A DNA stretch of 64,000 nt from Burkholderia sp. IMCC1007 (GTDB lineage: Bacteria; Pseudomonadota; Gammaproteobacteria; Burkholderiales; Burkholderiaceae). The position numbers and the translations under genes were made by a program. Location of the stretch: positions 1 to 64,000 of the forward strand of contig NZ_JAPVQY010000006.1 of assembly GCF_027257875.1 (NCBI RefSeq). Direction: 5' to 3'. This document shows, in pieces, positions 26,252 to 35,709 of the stretch (position 1 is its first letter; every line of letters begins with the position of its first letter). The notes below the pieces were generated by a model. That model had not been told where the DNA came from. It was given only the letters and a program-made list of their open reading frames with translations, and did no database searches.

Positions 26252-27148
26252 CTAGTCGGTCGTATGCAACTGCTTCACCAATTCGCCAACGAAGTCGACC
26301 AATACGGTCGACAACACTCGGCCCGACAAGGTCTGGATCTGGATCGCACGCAACGACATGCCCGGATGATCAATCGGTATCGCTACCAGGCCGTCCGCCG
26401 CCAGACGCGCCTGCACCGTCAGGCGGCTGGTCAGGGACACTACCCCCGACATTTGAGTGAATGCGTACAGGGTGCTGGAGTTGTTGCAGGTCAGGACGGG
26501 CTCAAAGAGAAGATTCTCGAGGCTCGCCGTCGTATCGAAAAGCTGACGGATCGTCGTGCCGCGGTCAAGCAGCGCAATCGGGAAATTCCGCAACTCGGCC
26601 ATCGACACCGTCGCATGCCCGGCCAGCGCGTGAGAGCGGGGCATGACGGCGCAAATGGGCGCGCTCTGCGTGTACTCGACGTCGATCTCCGGCTCGCGTA
26701 CGACACCGAAAGTCAGGCCGATATCCGCTTCGCCGCTGCGGACCTGTGCCGTCACCTCTGCCGGCGCAGTCACCGCCACCTCGAAACGGGTACCGGGCGA
26801 CTTTTCCAGAAATTGCGTGATGGCGCGAGGGAGAACATCCCGGGCAAATGCCTCCGACGTCGAGACGCGGATCGTGCTTCGATCGAACGAGTTCAGCGCC
26901 TTGATTTCCTCGATCACCTGCTGACCTTCGAGCAGGGTTCTACGGACATGCGCAGCCAACAGCTCCCCGGCCTTGTTGGGGACCATGCCACGCGCCTGGC
27001 GCTCGAACAGCGGGCAGCCAACCTCCTCCTCGAGCTTCGTAATCTGACGGCTGAGCGCCGAGATCGAAACGTGCAGCTTCTCGGACGCCTCGCTCAGCGA
27101 ACCGGTGTTGGCAACGGCAAGGAAGTATCGGAGTGCAGCGTTGTGCAT
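26252..27148 (-). CDS. LysR-family transcriptional regulator
   Basis: A 298-residue LysR regulator from the chosen start; an in-frame ATG 51 bp upstream (27199) would add 17 residues that do not match the family. The winged HTH is at the N-terminus (MHNAALRYFLAVANTGSLSE, then VSISALSRQITKLEEEVGCP), and the periplasmic-binding-like effector domain follows from about residue 90. It is divergent from the M20 peptidase-MHS transporter genes, with 132 bp between starts. That layout is typical of a LysR protein controlling its neighbour. Confidence 0.92.
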   Translation of the reverse strand: MHNAALRYFLAVANTGSLSEASEKLHVSISALSRQITKLEEEVGCPLFERQARGMVPNKAGELLAAHVRRTLLEGQQVIEEIKALNSFDRSTIRVSTSEAFARDVLPRAITQFLEKSPGTRFEVAVTAPAEVTAQVRSGEADIGLTFGVVREPEIDVEYTQSAPICAVMPRSHALAGHATVSMAELRNFPIALLDRGTTIRQLFDTTASLENLLFEPVLTCNNSSTLYAFTQMSGVVSLTSRLTVQARLAADGLVAIPIDHPGMSLRAIQIQTLSGRVLSTVLVDFVGELVKQLHTTD

Positions 27149-27280
27149 GACGGCCGCCAAGTTTGCGTTATTGGAAAGCAGGGCACGCAAAAAAGTCAAT
27201 TGTAGTGCACGTTTTGGCTCCGTACGCTTGATCCATCAGGGTTGAACAACCCGCTCTCCACGATACACGCGAGGATCACC

Positions 27281-28705
27281 ATGACGCGCCACCAAGCGAT
27301 CGACTCTGCCACAAAATATTTCGATTCGGGCGGCTTCCTGAAAGATCTCGCGCGACGCGTCCACATGATGACGGAAAGTCAGGATTCCGGAAGGGCCGGC
27401 GAGCTTCGAGCATACCTCGTCGACGAGATCGCGCCATCGATCGACCGTATGGGCTTTGAGTCTCGTATCGTCGAGAATGCGGTTGCGGGGAGCGCGCCGT
27501 TTTTGATTGCGACGCGTATCGAGGATCTCTCGCTTCCGACGATCCTGATGTACGGGCACGGTGATGTCGTCCGTGGCTATGACGGACAGTGGAAGGACCA
27601 GATGTCGCCATGGAACATCACGGTTGAAGGAGACCGATGGTTCGGGCGGGGCACGGCGGACAACAAAGGGCAACACACGATCAACCTGGCCGCGCTGGAG
27701 CAAGTCATCGAGGCCAGGAATCGACGCCTGGGTTTCAATGCGACGCTGCTGCTCGAGATGGGGGAAGAGACAGGATCGCCCGGGCTGCGTGCGGTCTGCG
27801 AGCAGAACAAGGAGCTTCTCGCCGCCGACATTCTGATCGCTTCGGATGGCCCCCGGGCCAGATCGAATGTCCCCTGTGTTTTTCTCGGGTCGCGCGGCTT
27901 CGTCAACTTCACGCTTTCCGTCCGGCTCCGGTCGGGCGCACATCATTCCGGAAACTGGGGCGGAGCGCTCAGCAATGCCGGCACCGTACTCGCGAACGCG
28001 ATTTCGTCGCTCGTTGACGGGCGTGGGCGGATCCTCGTCGACGCGCTGTTGCCGACGCATATTCCGGCCGCGGTACGAACTGCGCTGAAGAATATTACCG
28101 TCGGTGGCGGGCCCAACGATCCTCACGTCGATGGCAATTGGGGCGAACCTGGCCTGACAGCCCAGGAGCGTGTCTATGCATGGAACGCGCTGGAAGTACT
28201 GGCCTTTACGAGCGGTAACCCGACCAGCCCGATCGGCGCGATTCCTCCCGTTGCACACGCGCATTGCCAGCTCAGATACGTCGTCGGTACGGATTGCGAG
28301 CGTATCGAAGAAGTTCTACGGCATCACCTCGATCAGTGCGGGTTCGATACGGTCGAGGTTGCAATCGGCGAGCGGATGGGCGCCACGCGCCTGCCGCCGG
28401 AAGATCCGTGGGTCGCATGGGCGCTCGATTCAATCGAGCGCACGACCGGAAAGCATCCGGATTTGCTTCCCAATCTTGGCGGGTCGCTGCCCAACGACGT
28501 CTTTTCCGAGGTGCTGGGCCTTCCGACGGTCTGGATTCCGCACTCATACGGAGCCTGCTCCCAGCATGCGCCGAACGAACACCTGCTTGGAAGCGTCGCG
28601 CGCGAGGCGCTGCAGATCATGGCCGGCATATTTTGGGATCTCGGAGAGTCGGGATCCGCCGTCCGGGATCGGCGCAAGGAAGGAGCGCTTGTCGTCCAGG
28701 CATAA
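27281..28705 (+). CDS. M20-family metallopeptidase/amidohydrolase
   Basis: A 474-residue zinc-dependent M20 enzyme (dipeptidase, carboxypeptidase or deacylase type). Metal and catalytic residues are visible: H93 in YGHGDVV, D127 in GRGTADNKG, catalytic E162 with metal E163 in EMGEETG, D189 in ASDGP, and H434 in SQHAPNEHL. The start at 27281 follows GCGAGGATCACC; an earlier ATG (27242) adds 13 residues without support. The next gene is a transporter 49 bp downstream, and a LysR gene is divergent. The three look like an uptake-and-hydrolysis unit for a small amide or peptide. The substrate is not deducible. Confidence 0.92.
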   Translation: MTRHQAIDSATKYFDSGGFLKDLARRVHMMTESQDSGRAGELRAYLVDEIAPSIDRMGFESRIVENAVAGSAPFLIATRIEDLSLPTILMYGHGDVVRGYDGQWKDQMSPWNITVEGDRWFGRGTADNKGQHTINLAALEQVIEARNRRLGFNATLLLEMGEETGSPGLRAVCEQNKELLAADILIASDGPRARSNVPCVFLGSRGFVNFTLSVRLRSGAHHSGNWGGALSNAGTVLANAISSLVDGRGRILVDALLPTHIPAAVRTALKNITVGGGPNDPHVDGNWGEPGLTAQERVYAWNALEVLAFTSGNPTSPIGAIPPVAHAHCQLRYVVGTDCERIEEVLRHHLDQCGFDTVEVAIGERMGATRLPPEDPWVAWALDSIERTTGKHPDLLPNLGGSLPNDVFSEVLGLPTVWIPHSYGACSQHAPNEHLLGSVAREALQIMAGIFWDLGESGSAVRDRRKEGALVVQA

Positions 28706-28754
28706 GACCGCCAGTTTTTAATGCACTTGTTATCGTAAGTTAACGGAGAATGAG

Positions 28755-30041
28755 ATGCGTACTATGGAAATGGTGGATGCCGCGCCGACAAGAGAACATG
28801 CTCCAAACGTGTTGCGATTGGTGTCCGCCGCAACCGTCGGCAATGCTTTGGAGTGGTTCGACATACTGATTTACGGATTCTTCGCAATCTCGATTTCAAA
28901 GGCTTTCTTTCCGGCGTCGAGCAGCGGGGTATCCCTTCTTCTGACGTTCGGGACGTTCGCGATCTCGTATTTGGCCAGGCCGATCGGAGCGCTGGTGCTG
29001 GGTTCGTATGCGGATCGTCGCGGTCGCAAGGCATCGATGATGGTGTCGATCGTGACGATGATGGTCGGCACGACGACGATCGCACTGACGCCGAGTTACG
29101 CGTCGATCGGCGTGATCGCACCGATTCTGGTCATCTGCGCTCGACTACTTCAGGGCTTTTCCGCCGGCGGTGAGTTCGGTAGTACAACTGCATTTCTGGT
29201 GGAACAGTGTCCAGAACGCAAGGGATTGTTCGCCAGCTTCCAGTTCGCGAGTCAGGGATTGAGCTATATGCTCGCGGCCGGTTTTGGCGTTCTCCTTACC
29301 TTGACCCTCGATGGAGACGCCATCGACACATGGGGTTGGCGCATACCGTTTCTCTTTGGTGTGTTGATCGGCCCCGTTGGCCTGTACTTGCGAAAGCACG
29401 TGCATGAGGCCGACGGCGCAACGCGTGAAAGGCGCGAATCGTTCCCGGTCAGGGAAGTGTTCGTCAATCAGAAAGCCAGAATGTTGTTGGCGATCGGCAC
29501 GCTCGTCCTTTCCACCGGCGCCAGTTACGTCATTCTTTACATTCCGACCTACGCGGTACGTGAGCTTCATCTGCCCGCCAGTTTCGGTTTCATTGCAACG
29601 ATGTTGACCGGCGCCATCCTGACGTTCGTTACGCCGTTCGTTGGCTATCTGTCGGACAGGATCGGCCGCGTCAGGCTGATGATCTGGGCCGGAATGGCAT
29701 TCATTCTGACCATTTATCCGGTTTTCAAATTGCTTGGCGCGCATCCCGATCTGGGACGGCTCATTGCGATGATGGCCTGGATCGGGACGCTGAAGGCGGT
29801 CTATTTTGGCGCGCTGCCAGCGCTGATGTCGGAAGTATTTCCGACAGAAACCCGAGCGACCGGCATGGCGATCAGCTACAACATCGGCGTCACGCTTTTT
29901 GGCGGTTTCGCGCCGCTGATCGTCGCATCGTTGATCCATCAGACAGGCAATTTGGCCTCGCCGGCGTTTTACCTGATGCTGCTCGGTGTGCTCAGTTTGA
30001 TTGCATTGCGGGGATGTCGATCAATGTTGAATCTCCGATAA
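28755..30041 (+). CDS. MHS-family MFS transporter
   Basis: A 428-residue metabolite:H+ symporter. It has the first-helix motif EWFDILIYGFFAI, motif A GSYADRRGRKASMM, the helix 4-5 region LLQGFSAGGEFGSTTAFL and the second-half loop GYLSDRIGRVRLMI. It probably shares an operon with the M20 enzyme, 49 bp upstream, and should import its substrate. The start at 28755 is preceded by GGAGAATGAG. It overlaps the next frame by 28 bp. Confidence 0.92.
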   Translation: MRTMEMVDAAPTREHAPNVLRLVSAATVGNALEWFDILIYGFFAISISKAFFPASSSGVSLLLTFGTFAISYLARPIGALVLGSYADRRGRKASMMVSIVTMMVGTTTIALTPSYASIGVIAPILVICARLLQGFSAGGEFGSTTAFLVEQCPERKGLFASFQFASQGLSYMLAAGFGVLLTLTLDGDAIDTWGWRIPFLFGVLIGPVGLYLRKHVHEADGATRERRESFPVREVFVNQKARMLLAIGTLVLSTGASYVILYIPTYAVRELHLPASFGFIATMLTGAILTFVTPFVGYLSDRIGRVRLMIWAGMAFILTIYPVFKLLGAHPDLGRLIAMMAWIGTLKAVYFGALPALMSEVFPTETRATGMAISYNIGVTLFGGFAPLIVASLIHQTGNLASPAFYLMLLGVLSLIALRGCRSMLNLR

Positions 30042-30604
30042 GGCAGTGCATCGAGAGAATCCCGCACAGCGGCGCGATTGCTTCGCCAGGTGCGGTCCGA
30101 GACTGTTTCGACGACATGCGAGGTGAGATCGGGATGAGTGCAAGGAAACTGGACACGGTATCGTCGGAGGCTTCGACGTGGAATTGGCTGTTACCGCCTT
30201 CGGAAAGGGCCCGCGTGTGTGTCGTCATTGGTCCGAGCCCCGGCGCGGCCGCGGTTTCAGTGACCGTAGCCTGCTTCACGGCGATGCCGGAAGTCGCGCT
30301 TCTCCAGATTGACGATCCCATCGATGCCCATCGTACATGGAGCGAGTCGCTCATGCCAGATTACGTTCCCAAAGCGTCGAAGACGAGCGCGGATTACCGA
30401 TTGAGTCGATTGCCGCGAGGCGTGCCGTTGCTATTGTGGTCGACACGCCTGCAAGACCTCGACTGGCTCGGCAGCATTGAAGGAAACAGGGTGAGTGCCC
30501 TCGTTACGTTTGAGGGCGACGTCGAAATGCAAGTGTCTCGTCTTCTCACGCTCGTTCTGAAGGAGTTGAAGCAGGTGGTCGCCGAGAACATATTGACCTA
30601 TTAA
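30014..30604 (+). CDS. Hypothetical protein
   Basis: An open frame of 196 codons with no recognised family. It overlaps the transporter stop by 28 bp; a more conservative start is 30134, with GAGATCGGG just upstream, giving 156 residues. The sequence has an Ala/Val-rich stretch (PGAAAVSVTVACFTAMPEVA) and a leucine-rich helical tail (VSRLLTLVLKELKQVVAE), with no signal peptide. Codon use is reasonable. It may belong to the M20-transporter operon or be the edge of the mobile-element region that follows. Confidence 0.45.
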   Translation: MSINVESPIRQCIERIPHSGAIASPGAVRDCFDDMRGEIGMSARKLDTVSSEASTWNWLLPPSERARVCVVIGPSPGAAAVSVTVACFTAMPEVALLQIDDPIDAHRTWSESLMPDYVPKASKTSADYRLSRLPRGVPLLLWSTRLQDLDWLGSIEGNRVSALVTFEGDVEMQVSRLLTLVLKELKQVVAENILTY

Positions 30605-31031
30605 GTGGTCTTGCCTACGCGCTGAAGAAAGAAGGAAAAGCGGAACAGGCCGGCCAGTTGCTCGAACCGCAGGTCATACCGACTGCGCGGCTTTGCCGGC
30701 AGTGCGGCAGCGGAAGTGTCAACGCGCCCGGACACGCGTGTCCGGAAATTACCTGAAACGGAGCAGCGGAGATGACGAAAACCGTTCGAATCGACGCCAC
30801 CGGTGCGCCGATCGACTGCCGCAGCGTCTCGATGAGTAAGGAGCTGGCGATACGGGCGAAGTACGCCACTTATGGTTTCACACGATTCGCTCCTTTTTGC
30901 GTTGCTGCGTCTGGTGCTCAGTTGCGGAGATCCAGGAGGTGACGGAGATTCCTTCAAGCATCGCGACGGATCCACGTCGCTAGAGCTACTGAATTTGACA
31001 TAAGGCGGATTAGCGATTTTTTTGTTTGTAG
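30605..31031. other. Decayed stretch left of the ISNCY-type element
   Basis: Contains the 18-bp palindrome listed separately and a 56-codon frame at 30772-30942 (MTKTVRIDATGAPIDCRSVS then MSKELAIRAKYA) with a good GGAGCAGCGGAG leader. It reads like the first part of a real protein that breaks off, so it is probably a gene start cut by rearrangement. Nothing else is recognised. Confidence 0.4.
30728..30745. promoter_or_regulatory. Perfect 18-bp palindrome
   Basis: CCGGACACGCGTGTCCGG lies 26 bp upstream of the ATG of a truncated gene start (30772). Size and position fit a repressor operator whose gene has since been lost. The regulator is unknown. Confidence 0.5.
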
Positions 31032-32165
31032 TGGCTAGATAGAAATGTCCGCTTTTGGCTAGATAGAAATGTCCGCTTTCGGGCCGCGTAAGCTGACCGG
31101 CTGCCGGTTGTCCGGCGCCGGAGGCTGGGATGGCTGCAACGGAGCGGATCACGATGACGATGCGCGAGCTGGACAGGTTCAAGGTCATTCAGGACGTGGC
31201 GGACGGCAGGCTCAAGCCGTGGCGTGCGGCGGAACGGCTGGAGTTGACGACACGGCAGATACGGCGGCTGGTCGCCCGGCTGCGTGAGCACGGCCCGGCG
31301 GGATTGGTGTCGGGACACCGGGCGAAGCCCGGCAACCGCCGCCTAGACCCCGGAGCCGCCGACCGCGCGCTGTCGATCATTCGCGAGCGCTACGCCGATT
31401 TCGGGCCGACGCTGGCCTGCGAGAAGCTGTGGGAATGCCACGGCATTCAGTTGGCCAAGGAGACGGTCAGGACGCTGATGACGGACGCCGGGCTCTGGAT
31501 CCCGCGCCGACAGCGACCACCGAAGATTCATCAGCCACGAGCACGCCGGGCCTGCCTGGGTGAACTGATCCAGATCGACGGCAGCGACCATCGATGGTTC
31601 GAGGAACGGGCGCCGGCCTGCACGCTGCTGGTGTATGTGGACGACGCGACCAGCCGGCTGATGATGCTGCACTTCACGGCCACCGAGTCGACCTTCAGCT
31701 ATTTCGAGGCGCTGTCGAAGTATCTGGATTCGCACGGCAAGCCGGTGGCGTTCTACGGCGACAAGGCCAGCGTTTTTTACGTGAAGAAGCGCTCGGAGAC
31801 CGCGGGCAAAGGCGTCACGCAGTTCGGGCGCGCCCTGTACGAGCTCAACATCGAGACGTTCTATGCGAACTCGAGCCAGGCGAAGGGGCGCGTCGAGCGC
31901 GCCAACGGTACGCTGCAGGACCGGCTCGTGAAGGAGCTTCGGCTGCGTGGCATCAGCACGCGGGAAGCCGCCAACGCGTATGCGCCCTCCTTCATCGCGG
32001 ACTTCAACCGGCGTTTCGCGAAGCCGCCGGCGAGCGATTACAACACGCACCGGCCACTGCGCGATGACGAGGACCTGCGGCAGATCCTGGCCTATCGCGT
32101 GCCGCGCAAGGTGACGAATTCACTCACGGTGCAGTACAACCGTGTGATGTACCTGCTGGAAGACC
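31032..32165 (+). mobile_element. ISNCY-type insertion element, 3' end lost
   Basis: The left end carries two tandem 24-bp copies of TGGCTAGATAGAAATGTCCG + CTTT (31032-31055 and 31056-31079), followed by the transposase gene. The family match of the transposase stops near 32160, and no matching right end was found, so the element is truncated. The exact borders are uncertain. Confidence 0.65.
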
Positions 32166-32440
32166 TGCCGCGCCACTTCCAGCGCGCTCGCGAGCCGCTT
32201 GTTGTCGATTTCCGCGCCCTGGTCGCTCAATGTGAACAGCTCATGTTTTGCGGCCCGCCCATCTCTGCTCCTGCGCATCGTACCCGCGTGCTCGAACCCG
32301 TTGCCGAATCGCTCAGTAACGGCCGCCGCGCTCGCCTGCGCCCGATTGCTGTGACAAATATGCGCGGATGGCAGTGCGCCGCCTGCGAGAATTTCCCGAA
32401 ACTTCCCACGCGCGGCGCACGGTCGCAATACATACGCTGA
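31130..32440 (+). CDS. ISNCY-family transposase, C-terminus replaced
   Basis: A 436-residue frame. It starts with a helix-turn-helix region (ERLELTTRQIRRLVARLREH, about 35-55) and a DDE integrase core: ELIQIDGSDHRWFEE (first Asp), VAFYGDKASVFYVKK (second Asp) and KGRVERANGTLQDRLVKELR (Glu). From about residue 345 (after VMYLLED) the sequence no longer resembles the family, and the last 90 residues appear to be read-through into unrelated DNA. The catalytic core is intact, but the usual C-terminal domain is missing, so activity is doubtful. Confidence 0.8.
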   Translation: MAATERITMTMRELDRFKVIQDVADGRLKPWRAAERLELTTRQIRRLVARLREHGPAGLVSGHRAKPGNRRLDPGAADRALSIIRERYADFGPTLACEKLWECHGIQLAKETVRTLMTDAGLWIPRRQRPPKIHQPRARRACLGELIQIDGSDHRWFEERAPACTLLVYVDDATSRLMMLHFTATESTFSYFEALSKYLDSHGKPVAFYGDKASVFYVKKRSETAGKGVTQFGRALYELNIETFYANSSQAKGRVERANGTLQDRLVKELRLRGISTREAANAYAPSFIADFNRRFAKPPASDYNTHRPLRDDEDLRQILAYRVPRKVTNSLTVQYNRVMYLLEDLPRHFQRAREPLVVDFRALVAQCEQLMFCGPPISAPAHRTRVLEPVAESLSNGRRARLRPIAVTNMRGWQCAACENFPKLPTRGARSQYIR

Positions 32441-32701
32441 CGTACTCGTGCCCCGCCGCACAGGCTCGTGACATGTCCCGCTCCCGCGCATGGCCCTCGA
32501 TATTGCAAGCCAAGACCACATTGACAGTATGCATATGCATAGATATCGTATCCCCTCGGACGTCCACCATACTGACGTCGCAAGTGCTCGTGCCAACCCG
32601 CAGGACGACAGCGCGGTAAAAGACCGGAACGGCGAATCGTTCGGGATGTCCGCTCGCGTCCGACTGTTCGCGCGCCCGCAATCCTGACCCAGGAACGCAT
32701 C

Positions 32702-33886
32702 ATGAGTAAACGCGAAGTCGTTATCTGCCACCCTGTCAGAACACCGATCGGGACATTCAACGGGTCCCTGAAGGACACGCCCGCCACTGAACTGGGTGCG
32801 ATCGCCGTACGCGAGACATTGCGGCGTAGCGGCCTCGAAGGCGCTGCAGTCGATACGATTGTGATGGGCAATGTGATCCAGGCCGGCAACAAGATGAATC
32901 CGGCCCGGCAGGCTGCAATCGGCGCTGGACTGCCGGTCAAGGTGCCAGCACTGACGGTCAATCGCGTCTGCGGCTCGGGTGCCCAGGCAATTGTGAATGC
33001 CGCGCAGGAGATTCTGCTGGGCTATGCGAATGCGGCGGTCGCCGGCGGTATGGAAAGCATGGAACGCGCACCGTACCTGCTTGACGGCGCACGGTGGGGC
33101 TATCGGATGGGCGAGGCACCTATTCGCGACAGCATGCTGGTCGATGGCCTTGTCGACGCGTTTTCTGATCAACATTCCGGCTGGCACACCGAAGACCTGG
33201 CCAGCCAGCTCAGTATTTCCCGCGACCGCCAGGACCGCTGGGCATTGCGTTCTCAGCAGCGCTTTTCCGCCGCCCTCGCGGACGGAAAGTTCGACCCCGA
33301 GCTCGTAGCGGTCGAAGTCCTGCAGCGCAAGACGCATGTCTCGTATGCACGTGACGAGACCCCTCGACCAGACACGACGCTCGAAGCGCTCGCGAAACTG
33401 AAACCTGCGTTTCGCGCGGATGGCACGATTACCGCTGGTAATGCCCCCGGACTGAACAGCGGCGCATCGGCGATGCTGGTCGCTGATCGAGCGTTCGCTG
33501 AAGCGCACGGTATCGCACCGAGCGCGCGGCTCATTGCTTTCGGCGTCGCGGCCGTTGAGCCGGGCATGTTCGGGCTCGGCCCTGTCCCGGCGGTGGCGAT
33601 GGCGCTCGATCGCGCCGGGTGGGCGCTCGCGGATGTCGAGCGATTCGAGATTAACGAAGCCTTCGCGGTCGTACCGATCGCGGTCGCGGGGCAACTCGGC
33701 ATTGCTGAGGAGATCGTGAACGTAGAAGGCGGTGCAATCGCTCACGGTCACGCGATCGGCGCGACGGGTGCGATTCTGACGACCCGACTGATCCACTCTA
33801 TGCGGCGGGACGGCATCAAGCGTGGCATCGTTACGCTGTGCATTGGTGGCGGACAGGGCATCGCGCTGGCGATCGAGACACTCTAA
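32702..33886 (+). CDS. Thiolase (acetyl-CoA C-acyltransferase)
   Basis: A 394-residue thiolase of standard length. The acyl-accepting cysteine is C90 (RVCGSGAQAI); the catalytic histidine is H350 in AHGHAIGATGA, where the family usually has GHP; the second cysteine is C380 (TLCIGGGQG). FEINEAF is also present. It condenses or cleaves acyl-CoA esters. The start at 32702 is preceded by CCAGGAACGCATC. It stands alone behind mobile DNA, with a strong terminator hairpin 32 bp after the stop, so its pathway is unclear. Confidence 0.93.
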   Translation: MSKREVVICHPVRTPIGTFNGSLKDTPATELGAIAVRETLRRSGLEGAAVDTIVMGNVIQAGNKMNPARQAAIGAGLPVKVPALTVNRVCGSGAQAIVNAAQEILLGYANAAVAGGMESMERAPYLLDGARWGYRMGEAPIRDSMLVDGLVDAFSDQHSGWHTEDLASQLSISRDRQDRWALRSQQRFSAALADGKFDPELVAVEVLQRKTHVSYARDETPRPDTTLEALAKLKPAFRADGTITAGNAPGLNSGASAMLVADRAFAEAHGIAPSARLIAFGVAAVEPGMFGLGPVPAVAMALDRAGWALADVERFEINEAFAVVPIAVAGQLGIAEEIVNVEGGAIAHGHAIGATGAILTTRLIHSMRRDGIKRGIVTLCIGGGQGIALAIETL

Positions 33887-33917
33887 ACCGAAGCTAAGAC
33901 CAGATCCTAGTACCGAA

Positions 33918-33956
33918 AAGGCGGCGCCCCCGCGGTACGTAGCTGGGCGCCGCCTT
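33918..33956 (+). terminator. Terminator hairpin after thiolase
   Basis: A perfect 12-bp stem AAGGCGGCGCCC / GGGCGCCGCCTT with a 15-nt loop lies 32 bp after the thiolase stop. The U-run is poor (CCTTGAAGG), but the stem is very strong. Confidence 0.7.
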
Positions 33957-34541
33957 GAAGGTAATGCGCGGCCACCGCCGCTCACCCCTACCTGACGAGC
34001 TCAGAAATTTCCTTCGCTAGACGAAACAGTTCACTACGTAAATTGGTGGCCTGTTCCTCACCGAAGTCTCGTTCGAAGTCCATTTTCGCAGAGCTCCTCG
34101 GCAACGAGCAGGTGATATCAAGCACCCAGGAAGCGAACGCACGCCGCCTCCCAACGAGCGTTGACGCCCAGAGTGGCAGTGCGATCGCCGAGCCTGGAGA
34201 CAACGCAGAACCCATCACATAGGTCGACCTTGGCCAAAGGGTCACGCATTGTTCTCATCGTGAGAACACTGTTGGGCTGACCGCGGAATTTATCGGCCCG
34301 GCCGTAAAGATCACAATCGTCGCATTGTTCCCGAGAACGCTACGCGTTGGAATGGTATGTCTACCGTTTCCCGTTCGGATCTGCCCGTTAAGGACGTTCG
34401 CATCAATGGCCATAGCCGGCCTATTGTCGTGCGTAGCTTTCGACCGTCGGCGCAAAATCGCCACCCTGTCGATCATTCTCTCGAAGGGCACCGGCCTCAG
34501 ACGAACACCGTTCGCGGTCGACGGAATTCGCGCTCGCCGCC
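33957..34541. other. Lower-GC stretch, no secure gene
   Basis: Only weak frames. One on the minus strand (33988-34245) ends in a protein-like tail (QATNLRSELFRLAKEISEL), but its first half is unconvincing. This looks like decayed accessory DNA. Confidence 0.35.
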
Positions 34542-34700
34542 ATGACACCTGGCTGTCTCGTGGTGGCGCGTCGCCCGGATGCCCTCTTCACAATTCCGGC
34601 TGCGCGGCTGCGGGATCAAGCGCGGATTCTCCAGCTACTCGGACGACTGCAAAGCCCGCCACTCACAAGCTTAAGCGAAGAAGCTCAATCACGGAGGTAA
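34542..34700 (+). CDS. Possible small protein or gene remnant
   Basis: A 52-codon frame, MTPGCLVVARRPDALFTIPA onward and ending SLSEEAQSRR, that stops 3 bp before the next gene. The sequence looks like a genuine helical C-terminus (RLRDQARILQLLGRLQS). The stop sits next to the GGAGG ribosome site of the dehydrogenase. It may be the tail of a lost upstream gene. No family is recognised. Confidence 0.3.
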   Translation: MTPGCLVVARRPDALFTIPAARLRDQARILQLLGRLQSPPLTSLSEEAQSRR

Positions 34701-34703
34701 GCC

Positions 34704-35669
34704 ATGTCCAGCCGTCCCCTTGTACGTATCGCCATCCTCGACGACTACCAGAATGTCGCACTCGACGTGGCGGACTGGTCGTCGTTGAAGAACCGTGCGG
34801 AAGTGACAATCTTCAACGACCACGTAACGCAAACGGAAGAGATTATTGAACGCTTGAAGCCGTTCGACGTGGTCTGCGTGATGCGCGAACGCACGCCGCT
34901 CACACGCACGATCATCGAGCGGTTGCCCAATCTCAAGCTAATTGCGTCGACAGGCACAGGCAACGCGTCGATCGACACCGACGCGGCAACCGCGCACAAC
35001 GTGAAAGTCCTTCACACGGGATATTCATCCACTGCGACGATCGAATTCACTTGGGCGATGATACTGGCAATGGCTCGCAATATTCCATTCGAGAGTCAAT
35101 CCGTACGTGAGGGCGGTTGGCAGCGCACACTCGGCACGCAACTCGCCGGCAAGACACTAGGCCTGCTCGGGCTAGGTCACATCGGTTCGGCAGTCGGAGT
35201 GATAGGCCGCGCGTTCAGGATGAACGTGATTGCGTGGAGCCAGAATCTGACGACCGCGCGCGCGGAATCAAAGGGCGTGCAGTTGGTCGACAAGGAGACG
35301 CTCTTCTCTACGTCCGACTTCCTGTCGATCCACGTCCGCCTGAGCGAGCGGACACACGGCCTGGTCGGCGCATCGGAGCTTGCCCGGATGAAGCCCACGA
35401 GCCGGATCGTCAATACGTCGCGCGGTCCGATTGTCGATGCTTCAGCGCTGCTCGCCGCGCTGAAGAGCGGGCAGATCGCGGGGGCTGCGGTCGATGTGTA
35501 TGACACGGAGCCACTGGAACTGACGCATCCGTTACGCTCGCTGGACAACGTGCTCGCCACGCCACATATCGGCTATGTGACACGTGAGATGTACGAGACG
35601 TTCTACGGCGATACCGTGCGCAACATCACCGAATGGCTCGACCAGACGCAACAGGCTGCCCGCGCCTGA
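34704..35669 (+). CDS. D-2-hydroxyacid dehydrogenase family protein
   Basis: A 321-residue NAD-dependent dehydrogenase (phosphoglycerate/glyoxylate-hydroxypyruvate reductase family). The Rossmann motif is GLGHIGS (156-162). The catalytic residues are R240 (NTSRGPIVD), E269 (DTEPL) and H288 (TPHIGYV). The start follows GGAGGTAAGCC. It reduces a 2-keto acid or oxidises a D-2-hydroxy acid; the substrate is open. A LysR gene follows 40 bp downstream on the same strand, then an MFS transporter and maleate isomerase, suggesting a small organic-acid cluster. Confidence 0.93.
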   Translation: MSSRPLVRIAILDDYQNVALDVADWSSLKNRAEVTIFNDHVTQTEEIIERLKPFDVVCVMRERTPLTRTIIERLPNLKLIASTGTGNASIDTDAATAHNVKVLHTGYSSTATIEFTWAMILAMARNIPFESQSVREGGWQRTLGTQLAGKTLGLLGLGHIGSAVGVIGRAFRMNVIAWSQNLTTARAESKGVQLVDKETLFSTSDFLSIHVRLSERTHGLVGASELARMKPTSRIVNTSRGPIVDASALLAALKSGQIAGAAVDVYDTEPLELTHPLRSLDNVLATPHIGYVTREMYETFYGDTVRNITEWLDQTQQAARA

Positions 35670-35709
35670 CGGGCGGCAAGACCATCGTGAAGCGGACCGG
35701 GGGTGCGCA

